Source: Sphingobacterium griseoflavum (lineage in GTDB: Bacteria > Bacteroidota > Bacteroidia > Sphingobacteriales > Sphingobacteriaceae). Taken from it: a DNA stretch of 64,000 nucleotides. Shown here in pieces: positions 1 to 8,929 of this stretch. Position numbers and translations under genes: made by a program. The stretch is taken from positions 423,046 through 487,045 of the forward strand of contig NZ_BNAF01000002.1 in assembly GCF_014653155.1 (NCBI RefSeq). Direction: 5' to 3'. Below the pieces are notes generated by a model, which ran no database searches, had not been told where the DNA came from, and was given only the letters and a program-made list of their open reading frames with translations. Within the stretch, counting starts at the first letter, position 1. Each line of letters starts with the position of its first letter.

Positions 1-1
1 A

Positions 2-793
2 TTAGCATCTACTTACTTTCCTATTCCAACCCTGCAATTAAAAACGTCTTACGAAATGACCAATCGTTTGCCGACTCCTTACGAACTGTTTGGTGATGTT
101 GAAAATCAACAAGGAAATTTTAATTTAAAACCAGAACATAGCCATAACATAAATCTTGGAGCAATCTACAATTGGAAAGTCAATGATGAACATCGATTTT
201 CTATGGGCGCTAATCTGATTTACCGCTACGCTTTCGATTATATCTATAACCGTTTTAACGCAAACCAAACATTATTAATTGCGGACAACAGAGAAGGTGT
301 GGCAACTACCGGAACCGATGCTGAATTTCGTTATTCGTACAAGAAACTATTGACTTTTGGTGGGGCGATCACGTATCAGCACCTGGTCAACAAACAGAAA
401 TACGAGGAGGGGTATACCGGAGTAAGTCCATTGTACAATGATCAGATGCCGAACATCCCTTATCTTTTCGGGAATACCGATCTAGGTCTTTCTTTTCGGG
501 ATCTTGGAACCAAAGGAAACGTGTTAAATATACATTACAACATGCTCTACGTACATAGTTTTTGGCTGTATTGGCCTAGTCTCGGTAGCACAGCCGTTGG
601 AGCCGAAAAAAAGGAAATACCTAAGCAATTAAGTCATGATTTATCGTTTGTATACAGCCTTAAAAATGGGAAATACAACGTTGGTCTCGAAGTCAACAAC
701 ATAGCCGGCACGCAACTTTACGACAACTTTAGTTTACAAAAGCCTGGACGGTCTTTTATGGTCAACCTGCGCTATTATTTCAACAAAAAATAA
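2..793 (+). CDS. TonB-dependent receptor, C-terminal barrel part (5' end outside window)
   Basis: The reading frame is open from base 2, so the gene begins before the window and only the last 264 residues are visible. These are rich in alternating hydrophobic and aromatic residues, as in transmembrane beta-strands, and the protein ends on an aromatic-rich last strand (LRYYFNKK), typical of TonB-dependent outer-membrane receptors. Motifs such as NRLPTPYELFG and NFNLKPEHSHN match the distal barrel of siderophore receptors, where strands and loops carry 'RxPtpyELfG...NxxLkPE' patterns. Family proteins import iron chelates or other large nutrients using the TonB-ExbBD system. The downstream DUF4374 lipoprotein gene lies 26 bases away and usually accompanies siderophore receptors, so iron uptake is the likely role. 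Substrate cannot be read from this fragment. The ATG at 56 is internal and should not be taken as the start. Confidence 0.85.
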   Translation, partial: LASTYFPIPTLQLKTSYEMTNRLPTPYELFGDVENQQGNFNLKPEHSHNINLGAIYNWKVNDEHRFSMGANLIYRYAFDYIYNRFNANQTLLIADNREGVATTGTDAEFRYSYKKLLTFGGAITYQHLVNKQKYEEGYTGVSPLYNDQMPNIPYLFGNTDLGLSFRDLGTKGNVLNIHYNMLYVHSFWLYWPSLGSTAVGAEKKEIPKQLSHDLSFVYSLKNGKYNVGLEVNNIAGTQLYDNFSLQKPGRSFMVNLRYYFNKK

Positions 794-819
794 AACTTAA
801 AACTCAAAATAGAATAAGT

Positions 820-2043
820 ATGAAAAATAACAAATGGACTAATCTAGCACTTGCCGCAATGGTATCATTAAGTGCTTTCTCCTGCAAAAGCGATGACGTA
901 GCACCAGATAGCGGAAACGATGGTAACTTCGTTTTGGCTGTAACACCCGTGGCTTCAGAGGCCGTTGCAGATTATTTGGTAACGGCCAAGGATTTGGAAT
1001 CAGGAACAGTTTCTATTTTAGGGAATGGTCTCGAACAAGATGGTACCTACCGCTATTACGTTACACATAACAATAAATTTTTCAGCATGCTATACGGACA
1101 AGGAAGCCCTGGTGCCGTAACGACTTATGAAATAACCGATGGCCGACTAACGCGATTAAAGAACTTTACCAGCGAAACGGTTCAGGCCTTTGCCCCGGTA
1201 AATGACGATATCTTGATGATGAAGATCTCCAGAAATGTCACTAACCCAACTGCAAGCTACTACCAGCTCAATACCAATAGCTTAACCATCACAAAAGAAG
1301 GTGTGGTTAATACAGCAGATGTTTTAAAAAATGGTGAGCTAGCGTTCTTCACCTGGATCAAGCAAGTGGGCAACAAAGTATACGCACCAATTATGTCTAT
1401 CAAGGCTTGTTGTAGTACAGCTTTTGAGACAGCTTACCCAGACAACGCTTGGATTGCCGTATATTCTTACCCCGACATGGTCTTAGAAAAAGTAATTACG
1501 GATGACCGTACAAGCTACATCGGCCGCTACTTCCGTGATGGTCTTGCTGTAGACGAAAAAGGAGATGTATACGCATTTTCTTCATCTGTTGCTACAGGAA
1601 ACGGGGCAATCACTTCTACTAAACCTTCTGCTATCACGCGTATCGCTTCAGGAACAACAGCATTCGACAAATCGTATTACTTCGATATCGAAGCTGCTGC
1701 AAACGGTAAAAACATCACCAACTGGATCTATGTCGGTCAAGGTAAATTTGTGGTACAAATGACCACCAAAGAAGAAAAGGGTGGCTACACCGACGGTAAA
1801 CACATTGGCATCGTAGACGTATATAACAAAACGTTTAAAGACGTAACAGGTATGCCAGCCATCAACACCATCAAAGCGGTCACCTACAACAACTACACGC
1901 CTAAAAATGGCACGGCTTATATTGGTATCGCGACAACGGATGCCGTAAGTTTTGTGTACAAAATTGATGCGGCTACGGCTACGGCTACACAAGGCTTACG
2001 TGTAGAAGGTGGTTCTATCACAGCGGTAAACAGAGTAGACTAA
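820..2043 (+). CDS. DUF4374 lipoprotein linked to the TonB receptor
   Basis: This 407-residue protein starts with a lipoprotein signal peptide: a basic start, a hydrophobic stretch and SAFSC with the lipidated cysteine at residue 22, followed by an acidic KSDD tail. The rest resembles the DUF4374 family, predicted to fold as a beta-propeller-like secreted domain, with repeated stretches such as TYRYYVTHNNKFFSMLYG. The family is found in Bacteroidota next to TonB-dependent siderophore receptors and PepSY-domain proteins. A surface or periplasmic role in substrate capture or receptor support is inferred, not proven. The gene follows the receptor by 26 bases and probably shares its transcript. 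A terminator-like hairpin follows the stop codon. No PepSY gene lies downstream in this window. Confidence 0.8.
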   Translation: MKNNKWTNLALAAMVSLSAFSCKSDDVAPDSGNDGNFVLAVTPVASEAVADYLVTAKDLESGTVSILGNGLEQDGTYRYYVTHNNKFFSMLYGQGSPGAVTTYEITDGRLTRLKNFTSETVQAFAPVNDDILMMKISRNVTNPTASYYQLNTNSLTITKEGVVNTADVLKNGELAFFTWIKQVGNKVYAPIMSIKACCSTAFETAYPDNAWIAVYSYPDMVLEKVITDDRTSYIGRYFRDGLAVDEKGDVYAFSSSVATGNGAITSTKPSAITRIASGTTAFDKSYYFDIEAAANGKNITNWIYVGQGKFVVQMTTKEEKGGYTDGKHIGIVDVYNKTFKDVTGMPAINTIKAVTYNNYTPKNGTAYIGIATTDAVSFVYKIDAATATATQGLRVEGGSITAVNRVD

Positions 2044-2063
2044 TCGAGTCTTCCTATCGCATA

Positions 2064-2100
2064 AAAAAGGGCCTATCCAATGGCGGATTGGTCCTTTTTC
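2064..2100. terminator. Bidirectional terminator between convergent genes
   Basis: An imperfect inverted repeat (A-run, then GGGCCTATCC, a loop, GGATTGGTCC and a T-run) sits between the convergent DUF4374 and aminopeptidase genes. A-rich and T-rich flanks on both sides would allow termination in both directions. Confidence 0.65.
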
Positions 2101-2116
2101 ATTTAAGCGGCTATTT

Positions 2117-3892
2117 TTAAATTGCTTTTGTTTTTTCTTTCAACCAAGCCGCTTCTTCCTCCTGTAATCCTGGAGCTAGCTTTTCAAACACCCAAGCATT
2201 GTATTGATTTAACCAATCGATATGTTGTTGATCCAAAAGCGATTTATCCACTAAATCGGTTGCGATGTAACAGATCGTAAGCGTTTCGAAGTCCATAAAC
2301 TCACCAAATTGATTCGATTCCAACACCTTGCTCAACACGAGATTTTCAATACGGATACCGTAAGCCCCTTCGCGATATAGCCCGGGTTCAATCGACGTAA
2401 TCATTCCTTCTTCGACTGCAATATCAATATTAGATGGATTAAATGTATGTGGCCCTTCGTGTACATTCAGGAAAAAGCCCACTCCATGTCCCGTTCCATG
2501 GCCGTAATTGCGGAGCTTTCCCCAGATAGGACGTCGCGTAATGGCATCAATCTGATAGCCGCGTGTTCCTTTTGGAAAAACCGCCATTGATCCCTCTATC
2601 ATCCCTTTCAATACGATCGTATAATCAATTTTCTCTTCGTTCGTGGCGTGGCCAAGGGATATCACCCGTGTAATATCTGTTGTTCCATCTTTATATTGGC
2701 CGCCGGAATCCACCAAAAGTAAGCCCCGCGGTGCTAGCGTTGCATTGCTCTGTTCAGTAGCCTTGTAATGGGGTAAAGCGCCGTGTTCCAGATAGCCCGC
2801 AATTGTATCAAATGAGATATCTACAAAATCTTTCCCTGCCGCACGAAATTCTTGTAATTTTTCCGCGAGATAGATCTCCGTTAAGTTTCCCTGTGGAACA
2901 TGTTCTTCCACCCACTTAAAGAAACGCGTCATCGCAACGCCATCTTTGATCATCGCACGGCGCGTATGCGCAATTTCCACCTCATTTTTCACGGCTTTTA
3001 ATCCCGTAGAAGGATTGATTGCTTCCACAATCGCTGTTGTAGAAGGCACCGCATCATACATCGCAAAACATGTCCGCTTCGGGTCTAGTAGGATGCGATC
3101 TGCTCGTAAAGAAGCAACAGCAGCAAATGCCTCCGAGTAATCTCTTATTGCAACACCAATCGCACGCAACCTTTCTTGATCGTTATCATTCAATTTAGCA
3201 CGATCAATAAATAAGGTCGTCGATGCTGCTTCAATAAGCAGAAAACCTAAGACCACAGGATTACACTTCACATCGCGTCCTCTGATATTAAGTATCCATG
3301 CTAAATCATCCAAAGAAGAAATCAAATGCGCTGTCGCCCTCTTTTCTATTAATTTTGCCTTCACACGGGCAATCTTGGCCGCCGTAGATTCGCCTGTGGC
3401 CTTCTCATCCAATAAATAAGCAGGTGCAAACGGTAGGGTTGGTCTATCTTTCCATACAGACGCTAACAAATCGACATGCCCATCCACCTGCACGCCCACG
3501 GGCTCTAGCGCATCTTGGACCCCCTGCGCCACCGCAATCGAAGCTAGATTGCCATCGAAAGCAACCGTACTGCCGGCAGGCAATACATCGGCCAACCAAA
3601 AAGCATATTCCGCCGCTCCTTGCACCTTTAGCTTCATCAGCTCAAAACCCGTTCCTGCAAGTTGCTCGTTTGCCTGCACAAAGTAGCGAGAGTCCGTCCA
3701 AAGCCCAGCGAAATCCTGTGTGATGGCCAGTGTCCCCGCCGAGCCCGTAAAACCCGAAGCCCAAGCAATACCCTTAAAGCGCTCCGGTAAATACTCGCTG
3801 ATATGGGGATCCGAAGAGGGGATGATATAAGCGGCAATGCCACGCGCATTCATTTCGGCTCGAATGGCCGCTAAACGTTCTTTATGTGCCAT
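2117..3892 (-). CDS. Xaa-Pro aminopeptidase (M24B family)
   Basis: This 591-residue cytoplasmic metallopeptidase removes N-terminal residues that precede proline. It has the three-part layout of long M24B enzymes: two creatinase-like N-terminal domains (about 1-300), the pita-bread catalytic domain (about 310-520) and a C-terminal M24_C extension. All metal ligands are visible: VDSG and TTDITR give two aspartates, GHGTGHGVG the histidine, and SIEPGLY and IRIENLV the two glutamates. The length agrees with eukaryote-like aminopeptidase P1 rather than the shorter E. coli PepP. I place the start at the ATG of MAHKERL, where homology begins; an open frame extends 26 codons further upstream but those residues look unrelated. 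No signal peptide is present. It is divergent from the DacB gene and converges on the DUF4374 gene. Confidence 0.93.
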   Translation of the reverse strand: MAHKERLAAIRAEMNARGIAAYIIPSSDPHISEYLPERFKGIAWASGFTGSAGTLAITQDFAGLWTDSRYFVQANEQLAGTGFELMKLKVQGAAEYAFWLADVLPAGSTVAFDGNLASIAVAQGVQDALEPVGVQVDGHVDLLASVWKDRPTLPFAPAYLLDEKATGESTAAKIARVKAKLIEKRATAHLISSLDDLAWILNIRGRDVKCNPVVLGFLLIEAASTTLFIDRAKLNDNDQERLRAIGVAIRDYSEAFAAVASLRADRILLDPKRTCFAMYDAVPSTTAIVEAINPSTGLKAVKNEVEIAHTRRAMIKDGVAMTRFFKWVEEHVPQGNLTEIYLAEKLQEFRAAGKDFVDISFDTIAGYLEHGALPHYKATEQSNATLAPRGLLLVDSGGQYKDGTTDITRVISLGHATNEEKIDYTIVLKGMIEGSMAVFPKGTRGYQIDAITRRPIWGKLRNYGHGTGHGVGFFLNVHEGPHTFNPSNIDIAVEEGMITSIEPGLYREGAYGIRIENLVLSKVLESNQFGEFMDFETLTICYIATDLVDKSLLDQQHIDWLNQYNAWVFEKLAPGLQEEEAAWLKEKTKAI

Positions 3893-4041
3893 GTTGTTTT
3901 TTTTATACTGGTCGCGCAAGTTAAAGAATATGTGGTAGACTTGGTAGCCTTCGCAGCACTTCATACGCAATATAAACTTAAAAAGACGACTCTAGACGCT
4001 TGCAAAAATCGAAAAAACCATCACATCAAACCAAAATTCCA

Positions 4042-4049
4042 TAAGTTTG
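4042..4049 (+). promoter_or_regulatory. -7 promoter box of dacB
   Basis: TAAGTTTG is an exact match to the Bacteroidota -7 box TAnnTTTG, 12 bases before the ATG at 4062. It overlaps the TTG that would otherwise be an alternative start, which favours the ATG. No clear -33 TTG was seen. Confidence 0.5.
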
Positions 4050-4061
4050 TCTATAAAGAAT

Positions 4062-5489
4062 ATGCGTATGATAACAAAACTACTCCCGCTCATGTTGCTA
4101 TCCTTTGGGCTGGTCAGCAACGATCTCTCGGCCCAGATTACCAAAGAGCGATTAAATTCCGCTTATCAAACTTTCGCAACGAGCGAAAAGCTAACAAACG
4201 GTATAGCTTCCTTTACCGTTTTGGACGGAAAAACCGGCGCCGTCTTGGTTGCCAACAATGCCGCGACAGGGCTGCCCACGGCATCCACACTAAAAGTAAT
4301 CACCACTATCACAGCGCTAGACATCCTAGGACCGGCGTACACCTATAAAACACAATTGCGTTACACTGGCGAAATTGATAGCTTGGGCGTGCTCCACGGC
4401 GACATTATTGTACGCGGCAGTGGCGACCCAACGCTAGGGAGTGACCGTTATGCGCAGGCAAACAGCGAAACGTTGCTCAACAAATGGATCTACACCATCA
4501 AAAACGCTGGCATTAAGCAAATCCATGGACGTGTTATCGGAGACGACCTCCACTTTAATGGAAATGATGTACCTGGAGGATGGAATTGGACGGATATCGG
4601 AAATTACTATGGTGCCGGCATATCCGGTCTGAATTGGCGAGAGAACAAACTAAGTCTACAGTTTTCACCGGCAGGGGTCGGCCAGCCAGCAAGCCTTCGA
4701 AATAATGATCACGGGATGCCCCAACTACAGTTTATCAATGAAGTCACCACGGGAGGCAACGGCTCGGGCGACAATGTTTATGGTTATTCCGCCCCATACA
4801 GTGACATGATCTATCTACGCGGAACCTATGGCAGAGACTTGAAGAAAGTAATCGAAATATCGATGCCCGACCCAGCACTTTATCTTGCGGAGGAACTCCG
4901 ACTTTCCCTAAACGACCAAGGCGTAATGGTTGATAGCGTTGCGACGAGCAGTAAGCGTCTCTTAAACCAAGGCGAACGCCTATCGTCGGATAGTAAAACG
5001 CTAGACGAGCATACTTCTCCACCCTTGAAGGATATTATTTACTGGTTTAATCAAAAAAGTATTAACCTTTATGGTGAAGCATTGCTGAAAAGTTTTGGTT
5101 TGCTGAGCGGCAACAGATCTGAAACAGAACAGGCCGCTAAACTGCTCGCTAAATATTGGGAGCAGAAGCTAAAAATCCCCATCGGTGAGCTAAACATCAA
5201 AGATGGCTCTGGCCTATCACCACAAAACAGGGTAACCAGCATGGCGATGGCCAAGATCATGCAGTACGCCAAAGGTCGCCCTTGGTTCGACGAGTTTCAA
5301 AAAAGCCTCCCCAACATCAACGCCGTGCGCATGAAGAGTGGTACCATTGGCGGCACATTGGGATACACGGGTTATCATACGAACACCGCTGGGCAGCAAT
5401 TCACATTTTCGCTTTTGGTAAACAACTACACAGGTAGCACGACGGCCATGCGGCAAGATATGTTTAAGTTATTGGACAATTTGAAATAA
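4062..5489 (+). CDS. dacB: D-alanyl-D-alanine carboxypeptidase/endopeptidase (PBP4, S13)
   Basis: This 475-residue protein belongs to peptidase family S13, class C penicillin-binding proteins that trim or cleave D-Ala-containing peptidoglycan crosslinks in the periplasm. An N-terminal signal peptide (MRMITKLLPLMLLSFGLV...LSAQI) is clear. The catalytic motifs appear in order: ASTLK (SxxK, nucleophile serine and base lysine), SINLYGEALL (SxN) and MKSGTIGG (KSG). The usual insertion domain of PBP4 lies between the first two. Its length matches the family. The ATG at 4062 is preferred over an in-frame TTG at 4047 because that TTG lies inside a promoter box. The gene is transcribed divergently from the aminopeptidase and looks monocistronic, followed by 189 bases before the malic enzyme gene. 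Confidence 0.93.
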   Translation: MRMITKLLPLMLLSFGLVSNDLSAQITKERLNSAYQTFATSEKLTNGIASFTVLDGKTGAVLVANNAATGLPTASTLKVITTITALDILGPAYTYKTQLRYTGEIDSLGVLHGDIIVRGSGDPTLGSDRYAQANSETLLNKWIYTIKNAGIKQIHGRVIGDDLHFNGNDVPGGWNWTDIGNYYGAGISGLNWRENKLSLQFSPAGVGQPASLRNNDHGMPQLQFINEVTTGGNGSGDNVYGYSAPYSDMIYLRGTYGRDLKKVIEISMPDPALYLAEELRLSLNDQGVMVDSVATSSKRLLNQGERLSSDSKTLDEHTSPPLKDIIYWFNQKSINLYGEALLKSFGLLSGNRSETEQAAKLLAKYWEQKLKIPIGELNIKDGSGLSPQNRVTSMAMAKIMQYAKGRPWFDEFQKSLPNINAVRMKSGTIGGTLGYTGYHTNTAGQQFTFSLLVNNYTGSTTAMRQDMFKLLDNLK

Positions 5490-5523
5490 GCCTAAAAATT
5501 AGTTAATTCCGTGCTGATGTTTT

Positions 5524-5531
5524 AGCTTTGT
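5524..5531 (+). promoter_or_regulatory. Candidate -7 promoter box upstream of maeB
   Basis: TAGCTTTG matches TAnnTTTG exactly. It would give the malic enzyme a leader of about 140 bases, which contains a small inverted repeat (AGGAG, 6-base loop, CTCCT, about 5600-5615). No matching -33 TTG at the usual distance was seen. Confidence 0.4.
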
Positions 5532-5678
5532 AACCTGACATTTAATTTTTATTGTTAGTAAATGTTGAAGCAGAAATAAGGCTAGCCTTTTCGCAGCAAG
5601 GAGGTATATCTCCTGTGATAAGAACAGACTATCCGAATTTTCAGCTTTTAATTTTACGTTTAATTTTTACTTAGAAAA

Positions 5679-7955
5679 ATGAGTAGCAACAGAAAAAAAG
5701 ACGCGCTGGATTACCATGCGATGGGGAGACCCGGAAAAATTGCTGTCGTACCAACAAAACCACACAATTCGCAAAGAGATTTATCACTAGCATATTCACC
5801 CGGAGTAGCAGAACCCTGTTTGGCTATCGCAGAGAATCCCGAAGATGCGTACAAGTATACCTCCAAAGGAAACTTGGTTGCTGTTATCAGTAACGGCACG
5901 GCGGTATTGGGCTTGGGCGATATAGGCGCGCAGGCCGGAAAACCAGTGATGGAAGGAAAAGGTTTGCTATTCAAAATCTTTGCTGACATTGATGTCTTTG
6001 ACATTGAGTTAGACACTAAAAATGTTGACGAATTCGTTAACATTGTGAAAGCGCTAGAGCCTACTTTCGGTGGTGTCAACCTAGAAGACATCAAAGCCCC
6101 GGAATGCTTTGAAATAGAACGTCGCCTAAAAGAAGAAATGAACATCCCGGTGATGCATGACGACCAACACGGTACGGCCATTATATCGGGTGCCGCGCTG
6201 ATCAATGCCTGCGAACTAATCGGTAAAGATATCAGCGACATCAAAATTGTTGTCAATGGTGCGGGAGCAGCTGCCATATCCTGCACCGGCATGTACATAT
6301 CTGTCGGCGCGAAGAAGGAGAATATCATCATGTTGGATAGCAAAGGCGTGATACGTAAAGACCGGGACAATTTGGATCAAACAAAAGCCGCATTCGCTAC
6401 GGATCGTGATATCTATACGCTCGCCGATGCTGTTGCGGGTTCTGATGTATTTATCGGTCTTTCGGCAGCGGATGTGCTTACCCCAGCGATGCTATTAACG
6501 ATGAACCCGCGTCCTATCGTGTTAGCGATGGCTAATCCTAACCCAGAGATTGCTTATGATCTAGCCGTGGAAACACGAGACGATGTCATTATGGGAACAG
6601 GTCGTTCTGACTATCCAAACCAGGTGAATAACGTATTGGGCTTCCCCTATATTTTTCGTGGGGCTTTAGATGTCCGCGCGACAGGCATTAACGAGGACAT
6701 GAAAATTGCGGCGGTCAAGGCGTTGGCAGCATTGGCAAAACAACCCGTACCGGAAGAAGTAAACCAGGCTTATGAAACCAATAACCTAAAATTCGGACCA
6801 GATTACATTATTCCAAAGCCCACAGACCCACGTTTGATTACCGAAGTCTCCGTGGCCGTAGCGAAGGCCGCCATTGCTTCTGGCGTCGCTCGGAAAGAAA
6901 TCCTCGATTGGGATAAATACCGCGAGGAATTGCGTAAAAGGTTGGGCAAAGAAGATGGCATCATGCGCAACCTGACAACCAAGGCTAAATTAAATCCGAA
7001 AAGAGTTGTCTTTGCCGAAGCTGACAATTACAAGACGCTTCGCGCGGCACAGATCGTCAAGGAAGAAAAGATCGCTATTCCCATTCTTTTGGGCAACCAA
7101 AAGAAAATTGAAGGCCTCATCAAAGAATACGATTTGGAGCTTCGCGGCGTAGAAATAGTCGATCCGAAAGAAGAAATTGATTCAGAACGTTTCAAAAAAT
7201 TCGCCCAGCATCTCTATAAACGTCGGCAACGTCGTGGTATCTCTGAAAGTGATGCCCGTAAGTTGATGACGGATCGCAATTATTTTGCAGCTTCCATGGT
7301 GCAATTTGGTGAAGCTGATACGCTTATTTCTGGTTCCACGCGCAACTACGGTTCTACTATCCGGCCGGCATTGCAGGTTATCGGTGCAAAACCGGGCAGT
7401 CGAGTGGCTGGCATGTACATGATGCTGACGGCTAAGGGACCAATATTCTTTGGCGACACCACCGTCAACGAAGACCCTTCTGCGGAAGAACTTGCCGAGA
7501 TTACCGTGCTACTAGAAAATGCAATCAAACGTTTCAATATCAAACCCCGAATTGCATTGCTATCTTACTCGAACTTCGGCTCCAACGATGGGCGGGTTGC
7601 GAATAAGATGCGGGAAACAGCCCGCATATTGCGCGAGAAGGCACCCGACATCATCGTCGATGGCGATATACAAGCCAATTTTGCCCTAAACAGCGATATG
7701 TTAAACGCAAATTTCCCGTTTAGTGCGTTGAATGGCGAAGCGGCAAACACGTTGGTTTTCCCGAATCTGGAGTCCGGTAATATTGCCTACAAGCTTTTGC
7801 AAGAAGTAGGTAATGCCGAAGCAGTTGGCCCCATCCTTTTAGGGATGAATAAGCCGGTGCACGTTTTGCAACTCGATAGCTCCGTTCGTGAAATCGTTAA
7901 CATGGTAACCATTGCCGTAGTAGACGTACAGGAACATCAGAAGAGTGTTAACTAG
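5679..7955 (+). CDS. maeB: NADP-dependent malic enzyme with phosphotransacetylase-like C-terminus
   Basis: This 758-residue cytoplasmic enzyme converts malate to pyruvate and CO2 with reduction of NADP. The N-terminal part (about 1-410) carries malic enzyme motifs: AYSPGVAEPC, the metal-binding VNLEDIKAPECFEIE region, MHDDQHGTAII, and a dinucleotide-binding VVNGAGAAAISC segment. The C-terminal third (about 430-758) resembles phosphate acetyltransferase (AEADNYKTLRAAQ, GSTRNYGSTIRPALQ), as in E. coli MaeB, where this domain is thought to be regulatory rather than catalytic. Full length is retained with no sign of damage. The order malic enzyme-ruvA-sprA is, as I recall, conserved in other Bacteroidota such as Flavobacterium. 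A strong hairpin lies downstream. Confidence 0.95.
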   Translation: MSSNRKKDALDYHAMGRPGKIAVVPTKPHNSQRDLSLAYSPGVAEPCLAIAENPEDAYKYTSKGNLVAVISNGTAVLGLGDIGAQAGKPVMEGKGLLFKIFADIDVFDIELDTKNVDEFVNIVKALEPTFGGVNLEDIKAPECFEIERRLKEEMNIPVMHDDQHGTAIISGAALINACELIGKDISDIKIVVNGAGAAAISCTGMYISVGAKKENIIMLDSKGVIRKDRDNLDQTKAAFATDRDIYTLADAVAGSDVFIGLSAADVLTPAMLLTMNPRPIVLAMANPNPEIAYDLAVETRDDVIMGTGRSDYPNQVNNVLGFPYIFRGALDVRATGINEDMKIAAVKALAALAKQPVPEEVNQAYETNNLKFGPDYIIPKPTDPRLITEVSVAVAKAAIASGVARKEILDWDKYREELRKRLGKEDGIMRNLTTKAKLNPKRVVFAEADNYKTLRAAQIVKEEKIAIPILLGNQKKIEGLIKEYDLELRGVEIVDPKEEIDSERFKKFAQHLYKRRQRRGISESDARKLMTDRNYFAASMVQFGEADTLISGSTRNYGSTIRPALQVIGAKPGSRVAGMYMMLTAKGPIFFGDTTVNEDPSAEELAEITVLLENAIKRFNIKPRIALLSYSNFGSNDGRVANKMRETARILREKAPDIIVDGDIQANFALNSDMLNANFPFSALNGEAANTLVFPNLESGNIAYKLLQEVGNAEAVGPILLGMNKPVHVLQLDSSVREIVNMVTIAVVDVQEHQKSVN

Positions 7956-8028
7956 CTGCCTAAAAAGGCATTCAATACGTACTTTGTAAGGCAAGGCATT
8001 CGCCATTGGCTGCGAAGGAGAAAATATG

Positions 8029-8068
8029 ACCAAGCAATCTCGTATCAACAACATACGGATTGCTTGGT
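8029..8068 (+). terminator. Long hairpin after maeB, probable terminator
   Basis: ACCAAGCAATC pairs with GATTGCTTGGT and, after a one-base bulge, CGTAT pairs with ATACG around a seven-base loop, giving 16 base pairs. The bases after it are only moderately T-rich, so it may act as a terminator or as an mRNA-stabilising element. Confidence 0.5.
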
Positions 8069-8180
8069 TATCCCTTTCTAGCAACAACACATGTTAAAGT
8101 GCTTTGATGTTTTTTGGGTTAGTGACTTTCATGCACAGGGCGCCCTGTTTTATTTTTTACTTTTAATTTTTCTTTTTCTG

Positions 8181-8765
8181 ATGTACGATTATTTTAATGG
8201 AAAACTCGTTTTTAAAGCTCCAACCCATGTCATACTGGATGTGGCCGGGATTGGCTACCATATCCATATCTCACTAACCACCTACTCCCTTATAAAGGAT
8301 CAGGAAAACTGCAAATTATTTGTGTCCTTTCAAGTTCGAGAAGATGCGCAAACCTTATATGGCTTTGCAACGGAAGGCGAGCGGCAACTTTTCAACCATC
8401 TCATATCTGTTTCCGGCATCGGCCCCAACACGGGACGCATGATGCTGTCTTCGATCTCCCCGGAAGAAATACAGGCGGCTATCATTAACGGGCAGGTTCA
8501 AATAATCCAAAAAATAAAGGGTATAGGACCGAAATCTGCGCAGCGCCTCATCTTGGAATTGCAAGACAAACTCAAAAAGCAAGGTCCCGATGCCTTAATG
8601 CCGCTCCCTATCGCGAAACAATCCATTCCGGAAGAAGCGCTGACTGCCTTGGTCATGTTGGGTTTCGGCAAGCCGCAGGCAGAAAAAGTGCTAAACAGCT
8701 TAGTGAGCAGTGATGCGTCCCTCAGCGTAGAAGCCCTTATCAAAGCAGCCTTAAAGCGACTTTAG
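8181..8765 (+). CDS. ruvA: Holliday junction branch migration protein RuvA
   Basis: This 194-residue protein is the DNA-binding subunit of the RuvAB branch-migration complex, which processes Holliday junctions in recombination and repair. The N-terminal OB-fold (about 1-62, starting MYDYFNGKL) is followed by two helix-hairpin-helix motifs (SVSGIGPNTGRMML and KGIGPKSAQRLILEL) and a C-terminal UBA-like domain (EEALTALVMLGFG) that contacts RuvB. The length is close to the E. coli protein. The start is set at the ATG at 8181, where the OB-fold begins; the open frame continues 30 codons upstream, but that stretch is not part of the family. It is transcribed in the same direction as sprA, which begins 164 bases later. 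Confidence 0.96.
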   Translation: MYDYFNGKLVFKAPTHVILDVAGIGYHIHISLTTYSLIKDQENCKLFVSFQVREDAQTLYGFATEGERQLFNHLISVSGIGPNTGRMMLSSISPEEIQAAIINGQVQIIQKIKGIGPKSAQRLILELQDKLKKQGPDALMPLPIAKQSIPEEALTALVMLGFGKPQAEKVLNSLVSSDASLSVEALIKAALKRL

Positions 8766-8832
8766 ACTTTCTCACTAATAAATATTATTCTATAAATTTT
8801 AACATATTAACTATTAAAAAAAATTAAAACAA

Positions 8833-8863
8833 TTGGTTTTTAACGAAAATTGGTAGATATTTG
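8833..8863 (+). promoter_or_regulatory. Candidate sprA promoter
   Basis: A TTG at 8833-8835 is followed after 20 bases by GATATTTG at 8856-8863, one mismatch from TAnnTTTG. The arrangement fits the Bacteroidota -33/-7 promoter and lies about 67 bases before the sprA start codon. Confidence 0.45.
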
Positions 8864-8929
8864 TACCTAATCATTGATTAACTGCTTATGAAAACCTAAT
8901 CACTGATTATTTAACTTATTTGCTGTTAC

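Noticed and set aside
4047..4049. TTG as start of dacB
   Set aside because: It lies inside a -7 promoter box, while an ATG follows at 4062 before the signal peptide.
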